A stretch of 64,000 bases of DNA from Paracoccus sp. M683 (GCF_007096355.1 NZ_VKDF01000007.1:62001-126000), one strand, 5' to 3'. Positions 17,600 through 26,719 are shown, counted from the stretch's first letter. The notes: a model not told the origin generated them from the letters alone. Program-made: numbers and translations.

Positions 17600-18413
17600 G
17601 GGCCACCCCCAGATAGGCGTCGATCACTTCCTGATTGCTGCGGACCTCGTCAGGAGTGCCGTCACCGATCTTTCGGCCGTAATCCATGACCACAACCCGG
17701 TCGGACAGGTCCATGACCACGCCCATGTCATGTTCGATCAGGGCGATGGTGGTGCCGAATTCGTCGTTCACATCAAGGATGAAACGGCTCATATCCTCTT
17801 TCTCCTCGACATTCATGCCGGCCATCGGTTCATCCAGCAGCAGCAGCTGCGGTTCGGCGGCAAGCGCGCGGGCCAGTTCGACCCTCTTTTTCAGTCCATA
17901 GGGCAGACGGCCCACCGGGGTCTTGCGGATGTTCTGAATTTCCAGAAAGTCGATGATCTTCTCGACCTGCGCGCGGTTCTCGATTTCCTCGCGTTCAGCA
18001 GCGCCCCACCAGATCGCCTGACTGAGAAAACCTGACTTCATGCGGTTCAGCCGTCCGGTCATGATGTTGTCCAGAACCGACATGCCATCGAACAGCGCGA
18101 TATTCTGGAAGGTGCGGGCGATGCCCAGCCGCGCGACCTCATAGGGCTTCATCGGCCCGCGCCGATAGCCCTTGAACCAGACCTCGCCTTCCTGCGGGAC
18201 ATAGAAACCGCTGATCACATTCAGCATCGAGGACTTTCCCGCGCCGTTCGGCCCGATGATCGCCCGGATCTCGCCCTGGCGGATGTCGAAGCTGATATTC
18301 TTGATCGCCTCGACGCCGCCAAAACGCAGGGTTATGTTCTTGAGGTCCATCACCACGGGGCCTATCTGGCGGCCATCGGCGGTGGTGTAGCCATCGCTTG
18401 CATGAACGTTCAT
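17592..18413 (-). CDS. livG: Branched-chain-type ABC transporter ATP-binding protein (LivG-like)
   Basis: 273 residues. Walker A GPNGAGKSSML, a LivG-style Q-loop region RTFQNIALFDGMSVLDNI, the signature region VGRLPYGLKKRVELARAL (LPYGLKKR in place of LSGGQ, a common LivG variant), Walker B PQLLLLDEPMAGMN and the switch IALIEHDMGVVMDLSDR. It forms the heterodimeric motor with LivF. Its ATG at 18413 overlaps the stop of the upstream acyl-CoA synthetase by four bases and its stop overlaps livH by eight. Confidence 0.92.
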   Translation of the reverse strand: MNVHASDGYTTADGRQIGPVVMDLKNITLRFGGVEAIKNISFDIRQGEIRAIIGPNGAGKSSMLNVISGFYVPQEGEVWFKGYRRGPMKPYEVARLGIARTFQNIALFDGMSVLDNIMTGRLNRMKSGFLSQAIWWGAAEREEIENRAQVEKIIDFLEIQNIRKTPVGRLPYGLKKRVELARALAAEPQLLLLDEPMAGMNVEEKEDMSRFILDVNDEFGTTIALIEHDMGVVMDLSDRVVVMDYGRKIGDGTPDEVRSNQEVIDAYLGVAHD

Positions 18414-20395
18414 TCCGCCGCCACCTTCTGCTGCCGCGCCTCGCCAAAGACCTGCGCGTCCTCGATCTGCAACGTGGCCTTGATGTGCCCCTTGCGACCG
18501 TCCTCATAGGTGACTTCGGTCTCGGTATAGATGCTGGAGGACCCGTCATAGAGCGCCGTCACCAGATCGGCGAATTTCTCGTTGATGACGGAACGGCGCA
18601 CCTTGCGGGTGCGGGTCATCTCGCCATCGTCGGGGTCCAATTCCTTGTGCAGGACAAGAAAGCGGTGGATCTGGCAGCCCGAAAGCATCGGGTCCTCGGC
18701 CACTGAACGGTTGACCTCTTCGACATGGGATTTGATCGTCGCATAGACCTGCGGATGGGCGGCCAGTTCCTGATAGCTGGCATAGGCGATATTGTTGCGC
18801 TCGGCCCAGTTGCCGACCGCAGTCAGGTCGATATTGATCATCGCGGTGCAATAGTCGCGGCCATTACCCAGCACCACGGCCTCAAGGATGTTGGGATAGA
18901 ACTTCAGCTTGTTCTCGACATATTTGGGCGCAAACATGCTGCCATCGGCCATCTTGCCCACATCCTTGGCGCGGTCGATGATGCGCAGATGGCCGGTGTT
19001 TTCGTCGAAGAACCCGGCGTCCCCGGTCGCCACCCAACCCTCGGAATCCTTGGTCGAGGCGGTGCTGTCGGGGTTGTTGTAATATTCGACGAAGGTGCCG
19101 GGGCTGCGATAGAAGACCTCGCCCGTATCGCCGATCTTCAATTCGACGCCGGGCGAAGGCACGCCCACCGTGTCAGAGTGCACCTGCCCGTCAGGCTGCT
19201 GGGAGATGAAGACCGAGGCCTCGGTCTGGCCGTAAAGCTGCTTCAGGTTGATGCCAAGCGCGCGGTAGAAATCGAATATCTCTGGGCCGATCGCCTCGCC
19301 GGCGGTATAGCCCACCCGAATACGGGAATAACCCAGTGTGTTCTTCAGCGGGCCATAGACGAACAGCTTGCCAAACCCGTAAGCCAGCCGGTCGCCAAAG
19401 CCGACCTGTTCGCCATCCAGAATGGCCGGGCCGACGCGGCGGGCGATCTTCATATAGCGGTCGAACAGCCATTTCTTGAACCGCCCGGCATCTTCCATGC
19501 GGATCATCACGCTGGTCAACTGGCCCTCGAATACGCGGGGCGGAGCGAAGAAATAGGTCGGCCCGATCTCGCGCATGTCGGTCATCATCGTATGCGCGCC
19601 TTCGGGGCAGTTGACGGTAAAGCCCGACCACATCGCCTGCCCGACCGAGAAGATGAAATCCCCGACCCAGGCCATTGGCAGATAGGCAAGCACCTCTTCC
19701 CGCGCGGTCAGATGGTCGAATTGCGCGGTATTCTTCGAGGTCTCGATGATATTGCGGTTCGACAGGACCACGCCCTTGGGCTTGCCCGTCGTGCCGCTGG
19801 TATACAGCATCACGCAGGTGCTGTCGTAATCCAGCGCGGCGATACGGGCATCCAGTTCGGTGCCAAGACGGGTGGCGGCAGCGCGGCCTTCGTCCTGCAC
19901 ATCGGCCAGCGCGTTCATGCGGGAATGGTCGTATTTCCGCATGCCGCGCTTGTCGGTATAGATGATCTGCTCGATGGTCTGGGGGGCGTCGGGCATGCCC
20001 TGCACCTCCAGCACCTTGTCGACCTGTTCCTGATCGCCGCAGATGACGAAACGCGCGCCGGAATGGCCAAGGACATAGGCCATCTCTTCGGCCACCGCGT
20101 CCTGATACAAGGGCACCGGCACCGCGCCACACATCTGGGCCGCGATCATCGACCAGTAATGTGCAGGACGGTTGCGCCCGATGACGGCGACATGATCGCC
20201 GGGCTTCAGGCCCAGCACCAGAAAGCCCAATGCCAGCGCCCGCACCTCATCGGCGGTTTGGGCCCAGCTCCAGCTTTGCCAGATGCCGAATTCCTTCTCG
20301 CGATAGGCAGGCCGGTCGCCGAAGCGGGCCATATTGCGCGCCAGAAGCGCAGGCACAGATTGCGCCTCGCCCGAAAGCGATTGCCGATCCGTCAT
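18410..20395 (-). CDS. AMP-dependent long-chain-type acyl-CoA synthetase, transporter-linked
   Basis: 661 residues of the ANL superfamily, with the phosphate-binding motif MLYTSGTTGKPKG near residue 200, the GYTAGEAIGPEIFDF and LYGQTEASVFI adenylate motifs, and the hinge region WVATGDAGFFDE followed by IDRAKDVGKMADG. Length and motifs match FadD-like enzymes whose C-terminal domain is extended. It should form acyl-AMP and then acyl-CoA from an imported acid. It is the first gene of the operon and overlaps livG, an arrangement that couples uptake to activation. ATG at 20395 follows GGGAGGA closely; the 137 bases up to hrpB probably hold the operon promoter. Confidence 0.88.
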   Translation of the reverse strand: MTDRQSLSGEAQSVPALLARNMARFGDRPAYREKEFGIWQSWSWAQTADEVRALALGFLVLGLKPGDHVAVIGRNRPAHYWSMIAAQMCGAVPVPLYQDAVAEEMAYVLGHSGARFVICGDQEQVDKVLEVQGMPDAPQTIEQIIYTDKRGMRKYDHSRMNALADVQDEGRAAATRLGTELDARIAALDYDSTCVMLYTSGTTGKPKGVVLSNRNIIETSKNTAQFDHLTAREEVLAYLPMAWVGDFIFSVGQAMWSGFTVNCPEGAHTMMTDMREIGPTYFFAPPRVFEGQLTSVMIRMEDAGRFKKWLFDRYMKIARRVGPAILDGEQVGFGDRLAYGFGKLFVYGPLKNTLGYSRIRVGYTAGEAIGPEIFDFYRALGINLKQLYGQTEASVFISQQPDGQVHSDTVGVPSPGVELKIGDTGEVFYRSPGTFVEYYNNPDSTASTKDSEGWVATGDAGFFDENTGHLRIIDRAKDVGKMADGSMFAPKYVENKLKFYPNILEAVVLGNGRDYCTAMINIDLTAVGNWAERNNIAYASYQELAAHPQVYATIKSHVEEVNRSVAEDPMLSGCQIHRFLVLHKELDPDDGEMTRTRKVRRSVINEKFADLVTALYDGSSSIYTETEVTYEDGRKGHIKATLQIEDAQVFGEARQQKVAAE

Positions 20396-20532
20396 GCGTC
20401 CTCCCAAAGCGCGCCGCGGTTCCTTCCGTGAACCATCGCCAACAATCATTGCCCCAGTTTTTCGAGAATCCAACGAAATGTTACCGCGCGAAAATCACCG
20501 GCGAATGACGCAGCCTGGCCGACGCAGTTGGC

Positions 20533-23010
20533 TTAGCTGCCTCGCGGCTTGGCGCGGGTGGTGGGGTCGGCCTGGGTCGGATCCTCGGGCCAGGGATGGC
20601 GCGGATAGCGGCCGCGCATCTCTTTTCGAACATCGGCATAGGAACTGGCCCAGAAGCCCGGCAGATCGGTCGTCACCTGCACCGGCCGCCCCCCCGGCGA
20701 CAACAGCGCGATACGCAAGGGCTGCCGCCCCATCATCGGATGCCGGGTGACGCCGAACAGCTCTTGCAGGCGCAGCTCGATCGAGGGCGTCTCGTGGTCG
20801 TAGTCGATCGGCACCTTGCGCCCCAAGGGCGTGACGAAATGCGCCGGAACCTCTCGATCCAGCCGCTGCTGGCCGTCCCAACCGATCAGCGACAGCAAGG
20901 GCTGGGTCAGGTCCAGCGCGCGCAGATCGGCCAGATTGCGGGCCTTGCCAAGCCAGGGAAGCAGCCAGTCAGGATCGGCCAGCAAGCTGGCATCATCGAC
21001 CGCAGGCATCCCCTCGACCAGCGCGATCCGCGCCCGCAACCGCGCCGCCGCCGGCTTCCACGGCAAACCGTCCAGCCGAAGCCCCTCGAATGCCGCCAAA
21101 GCCACCGCATCCTCGGGGGCATCCGTCCAGATCCGATCCGCCAGCACCAGCGCGCCAAGCCGATCCTGCTGCCTGGCCAGAACCCGGCCCTCGCGCCGCG
21201 ACCATTCGCAGACCGAGACCTGCTCGATCCGCCCGCCATACAAGTCGCGCAACTCGCGCTCGGTCAGCGCGGCGGCTATCCGCACACGCGCCTCGCGGGC
21301 ATCCCCATCCAGATCGACCGCCACGATCAACCGTTGCCCCGCCAGCGGATCATCCGCCGCCATGACAGCACCCTTGCCGCCCGACAGCACAAAGCGCGGA
21401 TCATCCCCCTTGCGCCGCAATCCCACCCGGTCGGGATAGGCCAGCGCCGCCATTCCCCCCACGGAAAGCCCATCACCCTCGCTTTGATCCAAATATCCTC
21501 GGGGGGTGCGGGGGGCAGACAGCCCCCCGCCATCGCGGGACGCAATCAATCGGCGCAACCGCTTGGCCTCGTCCCGGATGCGATGGACAGCGCCCGGATT
21601 CGCCTCATGTGGATACCGATCCGCAAATCCGCGCGGATCCCGGATCACCGCCAGCCGCAACGCCAGATCGACCGGGGCGCCGCGCAAGGGATCGCGATCC
21701 GACAGCAGCGCCGCAAGATCTGCCGCGCGCGGCCCGGCCACCGCCAGCATATGCGCCAGCCGTGGATGCAGCGGCAACCTTGCCAGCATGCGCCCGTGAT
21801 CGGTGATCCGGCCCGCCTGATCCAGCGCCCTCAGATCGCGCAACAAGGCCCGCGCCTCGGCCATGGCCGCCTCGGGCGGGGGGGTCAGAAAGGCCAGATC
21901 ACCCGGCTCTGCCCCCCAGGCAGCCAGCTCAAGCGCCAGACCGGTCAGATCGGCCACTGCGATCTCGGGCGGGGCAAAGGCGGGCAAGACCCCCTCTTCC
22001 GCCCGCGCCCACATCCGGTAACAAATTCCCGGTGCCACACGCCCCGCGCGTCCCCGCCGCTGATCGGCCTCGGCCCGGCTGACCCGTTCCGTTACCAGTC
22101 GCGACATGCCGCTTCCCGGATCGAACCGCGCCCGCCGCGCGCGGCCGGCATCGACAACCACCCGCACCTCGGGGATTGTCAGCGAGGTTTCCGCAATCGC
22201 CGTTGCCAGAACGATCCGCCGCCGATCACCGGGCGGTGACAGCGCCAACCGCTGCGCCTTGCCATCCAGCGCCCCATACAGCGGCAAAACCTCGCAGCCA
22301 GCGCCACCCAGCTTTCCCATGACACGCCTGATCTCGCCCTCGCCCGGCAGAAAGACCAGCACCGTCCCGCCCGTCTCGCGGGTTTCGGCCTCGGCGGCCA
22401 GGATCAGCCGCGCGGCCTCGTCCACCAGACGCGCGCCGGCAGGCAAGGGCCGGTCCAGCCAGCGGGTTTCGACCGGAAAGGCCCGCCCCTCGGACCGGAT
22501 CACCGGCGCATCCTGCATCAGCGCGGCGACCGGTCCGGCCTCCAGCGTGGCGGACATTACCAGCACCGCCAGATCCTCGCGCAACGCCGCCCGCGCCTCC
22601 CAGACCAGCGCCAGGCCCAGATCGGCATTCAGGCTGCGTTCGTGAAACTCGTCGAAGATCACGCAACCGACACCTTCCAGCGAGGGATCGGACTGAATCA
22701 TCCGCGTCAGAATGCCCTCGGTCACGACCTCGATCCGGCTGCCCGCGACAGCCTCGCCCCGGATCCGATAGCCGACGCGACCGCCCGGAACCTCGCCCAA
22801 CCCCTCGGCCAGCCGCTCGGCCGCCGCGCGTGCGGCCAGCCGGCGCGGCTCCAGCATCAGGATCTTGCCCTGCACCCGATCCAGCAGCGCCAGAGGCACG
22901 CCCGTCGTCTTGCCCGCACCCGGCGGCGCGACCAGAACGGCGCGGCCATGACCGGCCAGCGCGGCGGTCAGCGCGGGCAAGGCGTCGTTAATGGGCAGGG
23001 TGTCCGTCAT
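20533..23010 (-). CDS. hrpB: ATP-dependent RNA helicase HrpB
   Basis: 825 residues, close to the family norm. DExH helicase motifs: Walker A VLVAPPGAGKTTGVPLAL, Walker B VIFDEFHERSLNADLGLAL (DEFH), motif III VLVMSATLEAG, and motif VI QRRGRAGRVAPGICYRMW. The HrpB-specific C-terminal part begins at about residue 520 (ALAYPDRVGLRRKGDDPRFVLSGG) and ends with a Pro-rich strand HPWPEDPTQADPT. Its RNA target is unknown. Odd feature: residues about 491-512 are encoded by a copy of the dispersed palindromic repeat, inserted in frame between the helicase core and the C-terminal domain. ATG at 23010 is chosen; the frame opens slightly further upstream. Confidence 0.92.
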   Translation of the reverse strand: MTDTLPINDALPALTAALAGHGRAVLVAPPGAGKTTGVPLALLDRVQGKILMLEPRRLAARAAAERLAEGLGEVPGGRVGYRIRGEAVAGSRIEVVTEGILTRMIQSDPSLEGVGCVIFDEFHERSLNADLGLALVWEARAALREDLAVLVMSATLEAGPVAALMQDAPVIRSEGRAFPVETRWLDRPLPAGARLVDEAARLILAAEAETRETGGTVLVFLPGEGEIRRVMGKLGGAGCEVLPLYGALDGKAQRLALSPPGDRRRIVLATAIAETSLTIPEVRVVVDAGRARRARFDPGSGMSRLVTERVSRAEADQRRGRAGRVAPGICYRMWARAEEGVLPAFAPPEIAVADLTGLALELAAWGAEPGDLAFLTPPPEAAMAEARALLRDLRALDQAGRITDHGRMLARLPLHPRLAHMLAVAGPRAADLAALLSDRDPLRGAPVDLALRLAVIRDPRGFADRYPHEANPGAVHRIRDEAKRLRRLIASRDGGGLSAPRTPRGYLDQSEGDGLSVGGMAALAYPDRVGLRRKGDDPRFVLSGGKGAVMAADDPLAGQRLIVAVDLDGDAREARVRIAAALTERELRDLYGGRIEQVSVCEWSRREGRVLARQQDRLGALVLADRIWTDAPEDAVALAAFEGLRLDGLPWKPAAARLRARIALVEGMPAVDDASLLADPDWLLPWLGKARNLADLRALDLTQPLLSLIGWDGQQRLDREVPAHFVTPLGRKVPIDYDHETPSIELRLQELFGVTRHPMMGRQPLRIALLSPGGRPVQVTTDLPGFWASSYADVRKEMRGRYPRHPWPEDPTQADPTTRAKPRGS
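21480..21535 (-). repeat. REP-like palindromic element, copy C, inside the hrpB coding sequence
   Basis: On the minus strand a perfect nine-base-pair hairpin (GCGGGGGGC / GCCCCCCGC, loop of five, 21508-21530) is followed by GGATATTTGGATCAAAGCG (21480-21498), the same core and tail as the intergenic copy D at 31369-31392. The hrpB frame passes through it uninterrupted and reads GLSAPRTPRGYLDQSEG, a segment I do not recognise from other HrpB proteins. Confidence 0.75.
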
Positions 23011-23066
23011 CGCATCGACATAGCGCAGCGCCGGCGCCAACGGAACCGGCCCCGCAGCAAATCCAG

Positions 23067-23444
23067 ATGGTCCCGTCGGACCAATCGGTCAGGTGTCTCC
23101 GCAACGGCCTTGCAAATGCTCAAGGCAGCGCAACCTTTCAGATATCCGCTCCCCGGAACCTTCAGGTCCTTGTGGAAAATTACCCGCTTGCGCCGCTGCG
23201 TCTTCCAGCCGCCGGACTGGCCCTGCTTTCTTTCTTCAACAGCGATGACAACACCGACAGCGCGACACCCACGCCCCCGGATCACGCGGATGACCAGATG
23301 GGCGCAACGGGGCTGACCATCGCCTTTCAGGTCTTTGACAGCACCATCCCCGGCCATACTGATTACGTCGACGCCAATGGCGAACCAATCGACCCGCCAA
23401 CTGCCGATGTGACGCTTCGGGGGTTCTACCGGATCGTCAACTGA
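23067..23444 (+). CDS. Hypothetical protein, doubtful
   Basis: A 125-residue frame upstream of ycjX. The middle has a short hydrophobic stretch (LPAAGLALLSFF) followed by an acidic Asp/Thr/Pro region and a closing part LTIAFQVFDSTIPGHTDYVD that reads like real protein. The N-terminal half has no domain signal and no ribosome binding site, so if it is a gene the true start may lie further in. An inverted repeat (CGCAGGA / TCCTGCG, 23482-23503) lies just downstream. I do not recognise it, and no neighbour gives a clue. Confidence 0.35.
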   Translation: MVPSDQSVRCLRNGLANAQGSATFQISAPRNLQVLVENYPLAPLRLPAAGLALLSFFNSDDNTDSATPTPPDHADDQMGATGLTIAFQVFDSTIPGHTDYVDANGEPIDPPTADVTLRGFYRIVN

Positions 23445-23546
23445 CCCGCTGCCCGGCCCGCCGGACGCCCCTACCATTCCCCGCAGGAGGAACCTATCCT
23501 GCGCGGGCCGCCTTTGGTTCAGGTTGGTTGCTTCGCGGAGGCATGA

Positions 23547-24917
23547 ATGGGTATTGGCAGTGATCTGATGCAGGGGCTGGGCCTCTCGGACCCGGTGATC
23601 CGGCTTGGCGTCACGGGCCTGTCGCGCGCGGGCAAGACGGTGTTCATCACCAGTCTCGTCGCCAATCTGATGGACCGGGGGCGCATGCACGCCCTGCGCG
23701 CCGCCGCTGATGGCAGCATCAAATCCGCCTGGCTTCAGCCTCAGCCCGACGACACCGTCCCGCGCTTTGACTATGAACGCCACCTTGCCGACCTGACCGG
23801 CCCCGACCCGCATTGGCCCGATGGCACCCGCCATGTCAGTCAGCTGCGCCTGTCACTGCGGGTTCAGCCGCAGGGCATGTTCGCCGGCCTTCGCGGCATG
23901 CAGACGTTGCATCTGGACATCGTTGATTATCCCGGTGAATGGCTGCTGGACCTGCGCCTGATGGAACGCGATTTTGCCGCATGGTCGGCCGAGACGCTGG
24001 ACCGGATGCAGGGCCGCCCCGGCGCGGATGCCTATATGGCCGTGCTGGCGGATCTGCCTGCCAATGCCGCCTTCGATGAACCCACTGCGCAGCGCCTGGC
24101 CCAAAGCTATACTGAACATCTGCGCATCGCACGCGAGGCAGGCTGGTCCGATTGCACGCCGGGGCGGTTCCTGCTGCCCGGCGAGATGGCCGGCTCGCCC
24201 GCGCTGACCTTTGCGCCGCTGCCCGATAGCCAGCGCGACAGCAAGCTGTACCGAGAGTTCCGCCGCCGCTTCGATGCCTATAAGTCGCGCGTGGTACGGC
24301 CGTTCTTTCGCGACCATTTCGCCAGGATCGACCGCCAGGTGGTGCTGGCCGATGTGCTGGGCGCGATCCATGCCGGCCCGCAGGCGGTCGAGGATATGCG
24401 CCGCGCGATGGCAGATATCCTGACCGCATTCCGCCCCGGCCGTGCGGGCTGGCTGGCGCAGCTTCTGGGCACGCGCCGGGTGGAACGCATTTTGTTCGCC
24501 GCCACGAAGGCCGACCATCTGAACCATGTCCAGCACCCGCGCCTGACCAATATCCTTACCGCCATGCTGCGCGAGGCCCGCGACCGCGCCGATTTTTCCG
24601 GCGCCCGGACCGAGGCGATGTCGATTGCTGCCCTGCGCACCACCACCGAGGATGTGATCCATCAGGATGGCGAGGATCTGCCCGCCGTCCGTGGCACGCT
24701 GATGGATGGGCGGCAGGCGGCCTTTTATCCTGGCGAGTTGCCCGCCGATCCCGCCGTGCTGCTGCATCCGGCGCGTGACGGCGCGACCGAATGGCTGAAC
24801 GCGGATTATGCCATCATGAACTTTGCCCCGGCGGCGGGTACGGCGCGACCGGGTGACGGCCCTCCGCATATCCGGCTGGACCGCGCCGCCGAATTTCTGA
24901 TCGGGGACCGGCTATGA
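23547..24917 (+). CDS. ycjX: YcjX-family P-loop NTPase (DUF463)
   Basis: 456 residues. The N-terminal P-loop VTGLSRAGKTVFITSLVANL and the switch-like LDIVDYPGEWLLDLRLM (WPGEWLLD-type motif) are diagnostic of the YcjX/DUF463 family, GTPase-like proteins coexpressed with the phage-shock or envelope-stress response in enterics. The C-terminal half contains the conserved REFRRRFDAYKSRVVRPFF. ATG at 23547 has GGAG six bases before it. Its stop overlaps the start of the DUF697 membrane protein gene by four bases, the same pairing as ycjX-ycjF in E. coli, which supports joint action at the inner membrane. Confidence 0.92.
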   Translation: MGIGSDLMQGLGLSDPVIRLGVTGLSRAGKTVFITSLVANLMDRGRMHALRAAADGSIKSAWLQPQPDDTVPRFDYERHLADLTGPDPHWPDGTRHVSQLRLSLRVQPQGMFAGLRGMQTLHLDIVDYPGEWLLDLRLMERDFAAWSAETLDRMQGRPGADAYMAVLADLPANAAFDEPTAQRLAQSYTEHLRIAREAGWSDCTPGRFLLPGEMAGSPALTFAPLPDSQRDSKLYREFRRRFDAYKSRVVRPFFRDHFARIDRQVVLADVLGAIHAGPQAVEDMRRAMADILTAFRPGRAGWLAQLLGTRRVERILFAATKADHLNHVQHPRLTNILTAMLREARDRADFSGARTEAMSIAALRTTTEDVIHQDGEDLPAVRGTLMDGRQAAFYPGELPADPAVLLHPARDGATEWLNADYAIMNFAPAAGTARPGDGPPHIRLDRAAEFLIGDRL

Positions 24918-26068
24918 CCGACGACACATCCAAGAAACGCGGCCCGGTGCTGATCGAACTGGGGGATCAGCCCGCCCGGCCCGCACGTCCCGACCCGCGC
25001 CCCTTCGCCGGCGACGAAGAACCCGAGACCCGGCCGCGCCCCAGCCCCGACCGCCAGACCGAGGCCCGGACCGAGCCGCGCGACAGCGCCCCCAGCCCCG
25101 CCGATGCCCCGCCCATCGACGCCCCGCCCGACACCCTGCCCCGCCCCCGCACGATGGAGATGGTGACGCGACTGGTCGGCGGGCGGCCGTCCGCGCTGAC
25201 CCGGTTCTTCATCAACAGCGCGGCGGCGCTGCTGACCTTTCTGCTGTCGATCTCGGCGCTTGGCTTCATCAACCGGCTGATGAACGCCTATCCGCTGTTG
25301 GGCTGGCTGGGCGTAGCACTGTTCGCGGCCTTTACGCTGGCGGCGCTGCTGGTGGCCTTTCGCGAATACCGGGCCTGGGCGCGGTTTGCCCGGATCGACG
25401 CGATCCACCGGCAGGCAGGGACGGCGCTTGCCAATGGCGACCTGATCGCGGCACGCAAGGTCGCAGGGCATCTGCAATCGCTTTATGCCAGACGGCCGGA
25501 ACTGGACTGGGGCCGCCAGAATCTGAAGGATCGCGAATCCGAGGCGATGGATGCCGAAACCCTGCTGGCCATGGCGGAAACCAACCTGCTGGCGCCGCTG
25601 GATCAGCAGGCGCGCCGGGAAATCGAGGCCGCCGCCCGCACCGTCGCCGCCGCCACGGCGCTGATCCCGCTGGCGCTGGCCGATGTCATGGCGGCGCTGG
25701 CCGCCAATCTGCGCATGATCCGACGCATGGCCGAGATCTATGGCGGCCGTGCGGGGGCCGTCGGCGGCTGGCGGCTGGCCCGCACGGTCATGACCCATCT
25801 GGTCGCCACCGGCGCGGTGGCTGCGGGCGATGACCTGATCCACACCGTCGCGGGTGGCGGCGTGCTGGCCAAGGTCAGCCGCCGCTTTGGCGAGGGCGTG
25901 GTGAACGGCGCGCTGACCGCCCGTGTCGGCATCGCCGCGATGGAGGTCTGCCGCCCCCTGCCCTTCATTCATCAACCCCGGCCCAAGGTCGGTAATCTGG
26001 TCACGCGCGGCCTGCGTGGGCTTTTCGGCACGGACGAGACCCCACCGCCAAAACAGCCAGGGACATGA
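24914..26068 (+). CDS. YcjF/TIGR01620-family inner-membrane protein (DUF697)
   Basis: 384 residues. The first 90 residues are Pro/Arg/Asp-rich and probably cytoplasmic. Two membrane helices follow (LTFLLSISALGFINRLM and GVALFAAFTLAALLVAF). The C-terminal DUF697 block includes TALIPLALADVMAALAANLR, MIRRMAEIYGG and GWRLARTVMTHLVATGAVAAG. It is the partner of YcjX, with coupled translation. Its TGA overlaps the ATG of the frameshifted VOC remnant at 26065. The length and domain order match the alphaproteobacterial members; E. coli YcjF has a similar size. Confidence 0.88.
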   Translation: MTDDTSKKRGPVLIELGDQPARPARPDPRPFAGDEEPETRPRPSPDRQTEARTEPRDSAPSPADAPPIDAPPDTLPRPRTMEMVTRLVGGRPSALTRFFINSAAALLTFLLSISALGFINRLMNAYPLLGWLGVALFAAFTLAALLVAFREYRAWARFARIDAIHRQAGTALANGDLIAARKVAGHLQSLYARRPELDWGRQNLKDRESEAMDAETLLAMAETNLLAPLDQQARREIEAAARTVAAATALIPLALADVMAALAANLRMIRRMAEIYGGRAGAVGGWRLARTVMTHLVATGAVAAGDDLIHTVAGGGVLAKVSRRFGEGVVNGALTARVGIAAMEVCRPLPFIHQPRPKVGNLVTRGLRGLFGTDETPPPKQPGT

Positions 26069-26308
26069 CACCATCGCCACGCATCACCATTTGCGTCGCC
26101 GGGTTGGAAGATCTGGATGCCGCCGTGGCGTTCCATGTCAGAATCGGGCGCGAAACCCATCGCCAGATGGCCCCGCCCGGTCGCCTTTGACGCGCTGCAC
26201 AAGACGCGCCGCCGCCGCGGCCGGCAGGCCCGGCTGGCCGACCTGCGGTCAGACAACATCATCATGCGCTGGCCCCTGCCGGCCAATTTGGCGAAAGGAC
26301 TGACATGA
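26065..26308 (+). pseudogene. Frameshifted VOC/glyoxalase remnant
   Basis: The first reading frame starts ATG at 26065, overlapping the upstream stop, and gives RITICVAGLEDLDAAVAFH, a good VOC-family first strand and helix, then stops at 26188-26190. Another frame continues with VAFDALHKT and LADLRSDNIIMRW, also like VOC text, and ends TGA at 26306-26308, overlapping the PaaI-thioesterase start. The total of 244 bases is one more than a multiple of three, so a single extra base (or two lost) explains the break. At about 81 codons it is also shorter than the 120-140 of a normal VOC protein. The ATGA overlaps at both ends suggest a once-coupled gene in this operon. Confidence 0.6.
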
Positions 26309-26709
26309 GTGACATCGACACCATGAACACCCGGCAAAAGGGCACGCTGCCCGATCATCTGGGCATCGAATGGGACAGCGCCGAACCTGGCCGCATTGCC
26401 GGGCATATGCAGGTGCTGCCGCATCTGCTGGCGCCAAACGGCTTTCTGCATGCGGCCTCGGTCATTGCGCTTGCCGATACGGCCTGCGGCTATGGCTGCC
26501 TGATGTCGCTGCCCGAAGGCGCCAAAAGCTTTACCACGATCGAACTGAAATCGAATTTCCTCGGCACCGCCCGCACGGGTGTCGTCGATACCGTCGCCAC
26601 CGTCGCCCATAGTGGCCGCACCACCCAGTTGTGGGACGCCGAGGTGATCCACCGCGACAGCGGCAAGCGTATCGCGCTGTTCCGCTGCACCCAGATGATC
26701 CTTTACTGA
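26305..26709 (+). CDS. PaaI-type hotdog thioesterase
   Basis: 134 residues with the hotdog fold of the PaaI/YbgC group. The signature HLLAPNGFLHAASVIALADTACG contains the conserved substrate-facing NGFLH...ALADTA segment with the catalytic Asp/Thr region, followed by TIELKSNFLGTARTG, the second half of the active-site dimer interface. It should hydrolyse acyl- or aryl-CoA thioesters. A ribosome binding site AAAGGA lies inside the end of the upstream VOC remnant, and the two genes overlap by four bases. It ends 10 bases from the convergent histidine kinase stop. Confidence 0.85.
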   Translation: MSDIDTMNTRQKGTLPDHLGIEWDSAEPGRIAGHMQVLPHLLAPNGFLHAASVIALADTACGYGCLMSLPEGAKSFTTIELKSNFLGTARTGVVDTVATVAHSGRTTQLWDAEVIHRDSGKRIALFRCTQMILY

Positions 26710-26719
26710 TCGGCCAGCC

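Noticed and set aside
18725..22239. Long plus-strand frames antisense to the acyl-CoA synthetase and hrpB
   Set aside because: Third-position GC bias of the real genes creates stop-free antisense frames; the peptides match nothing and the frames end at arbitrary places.
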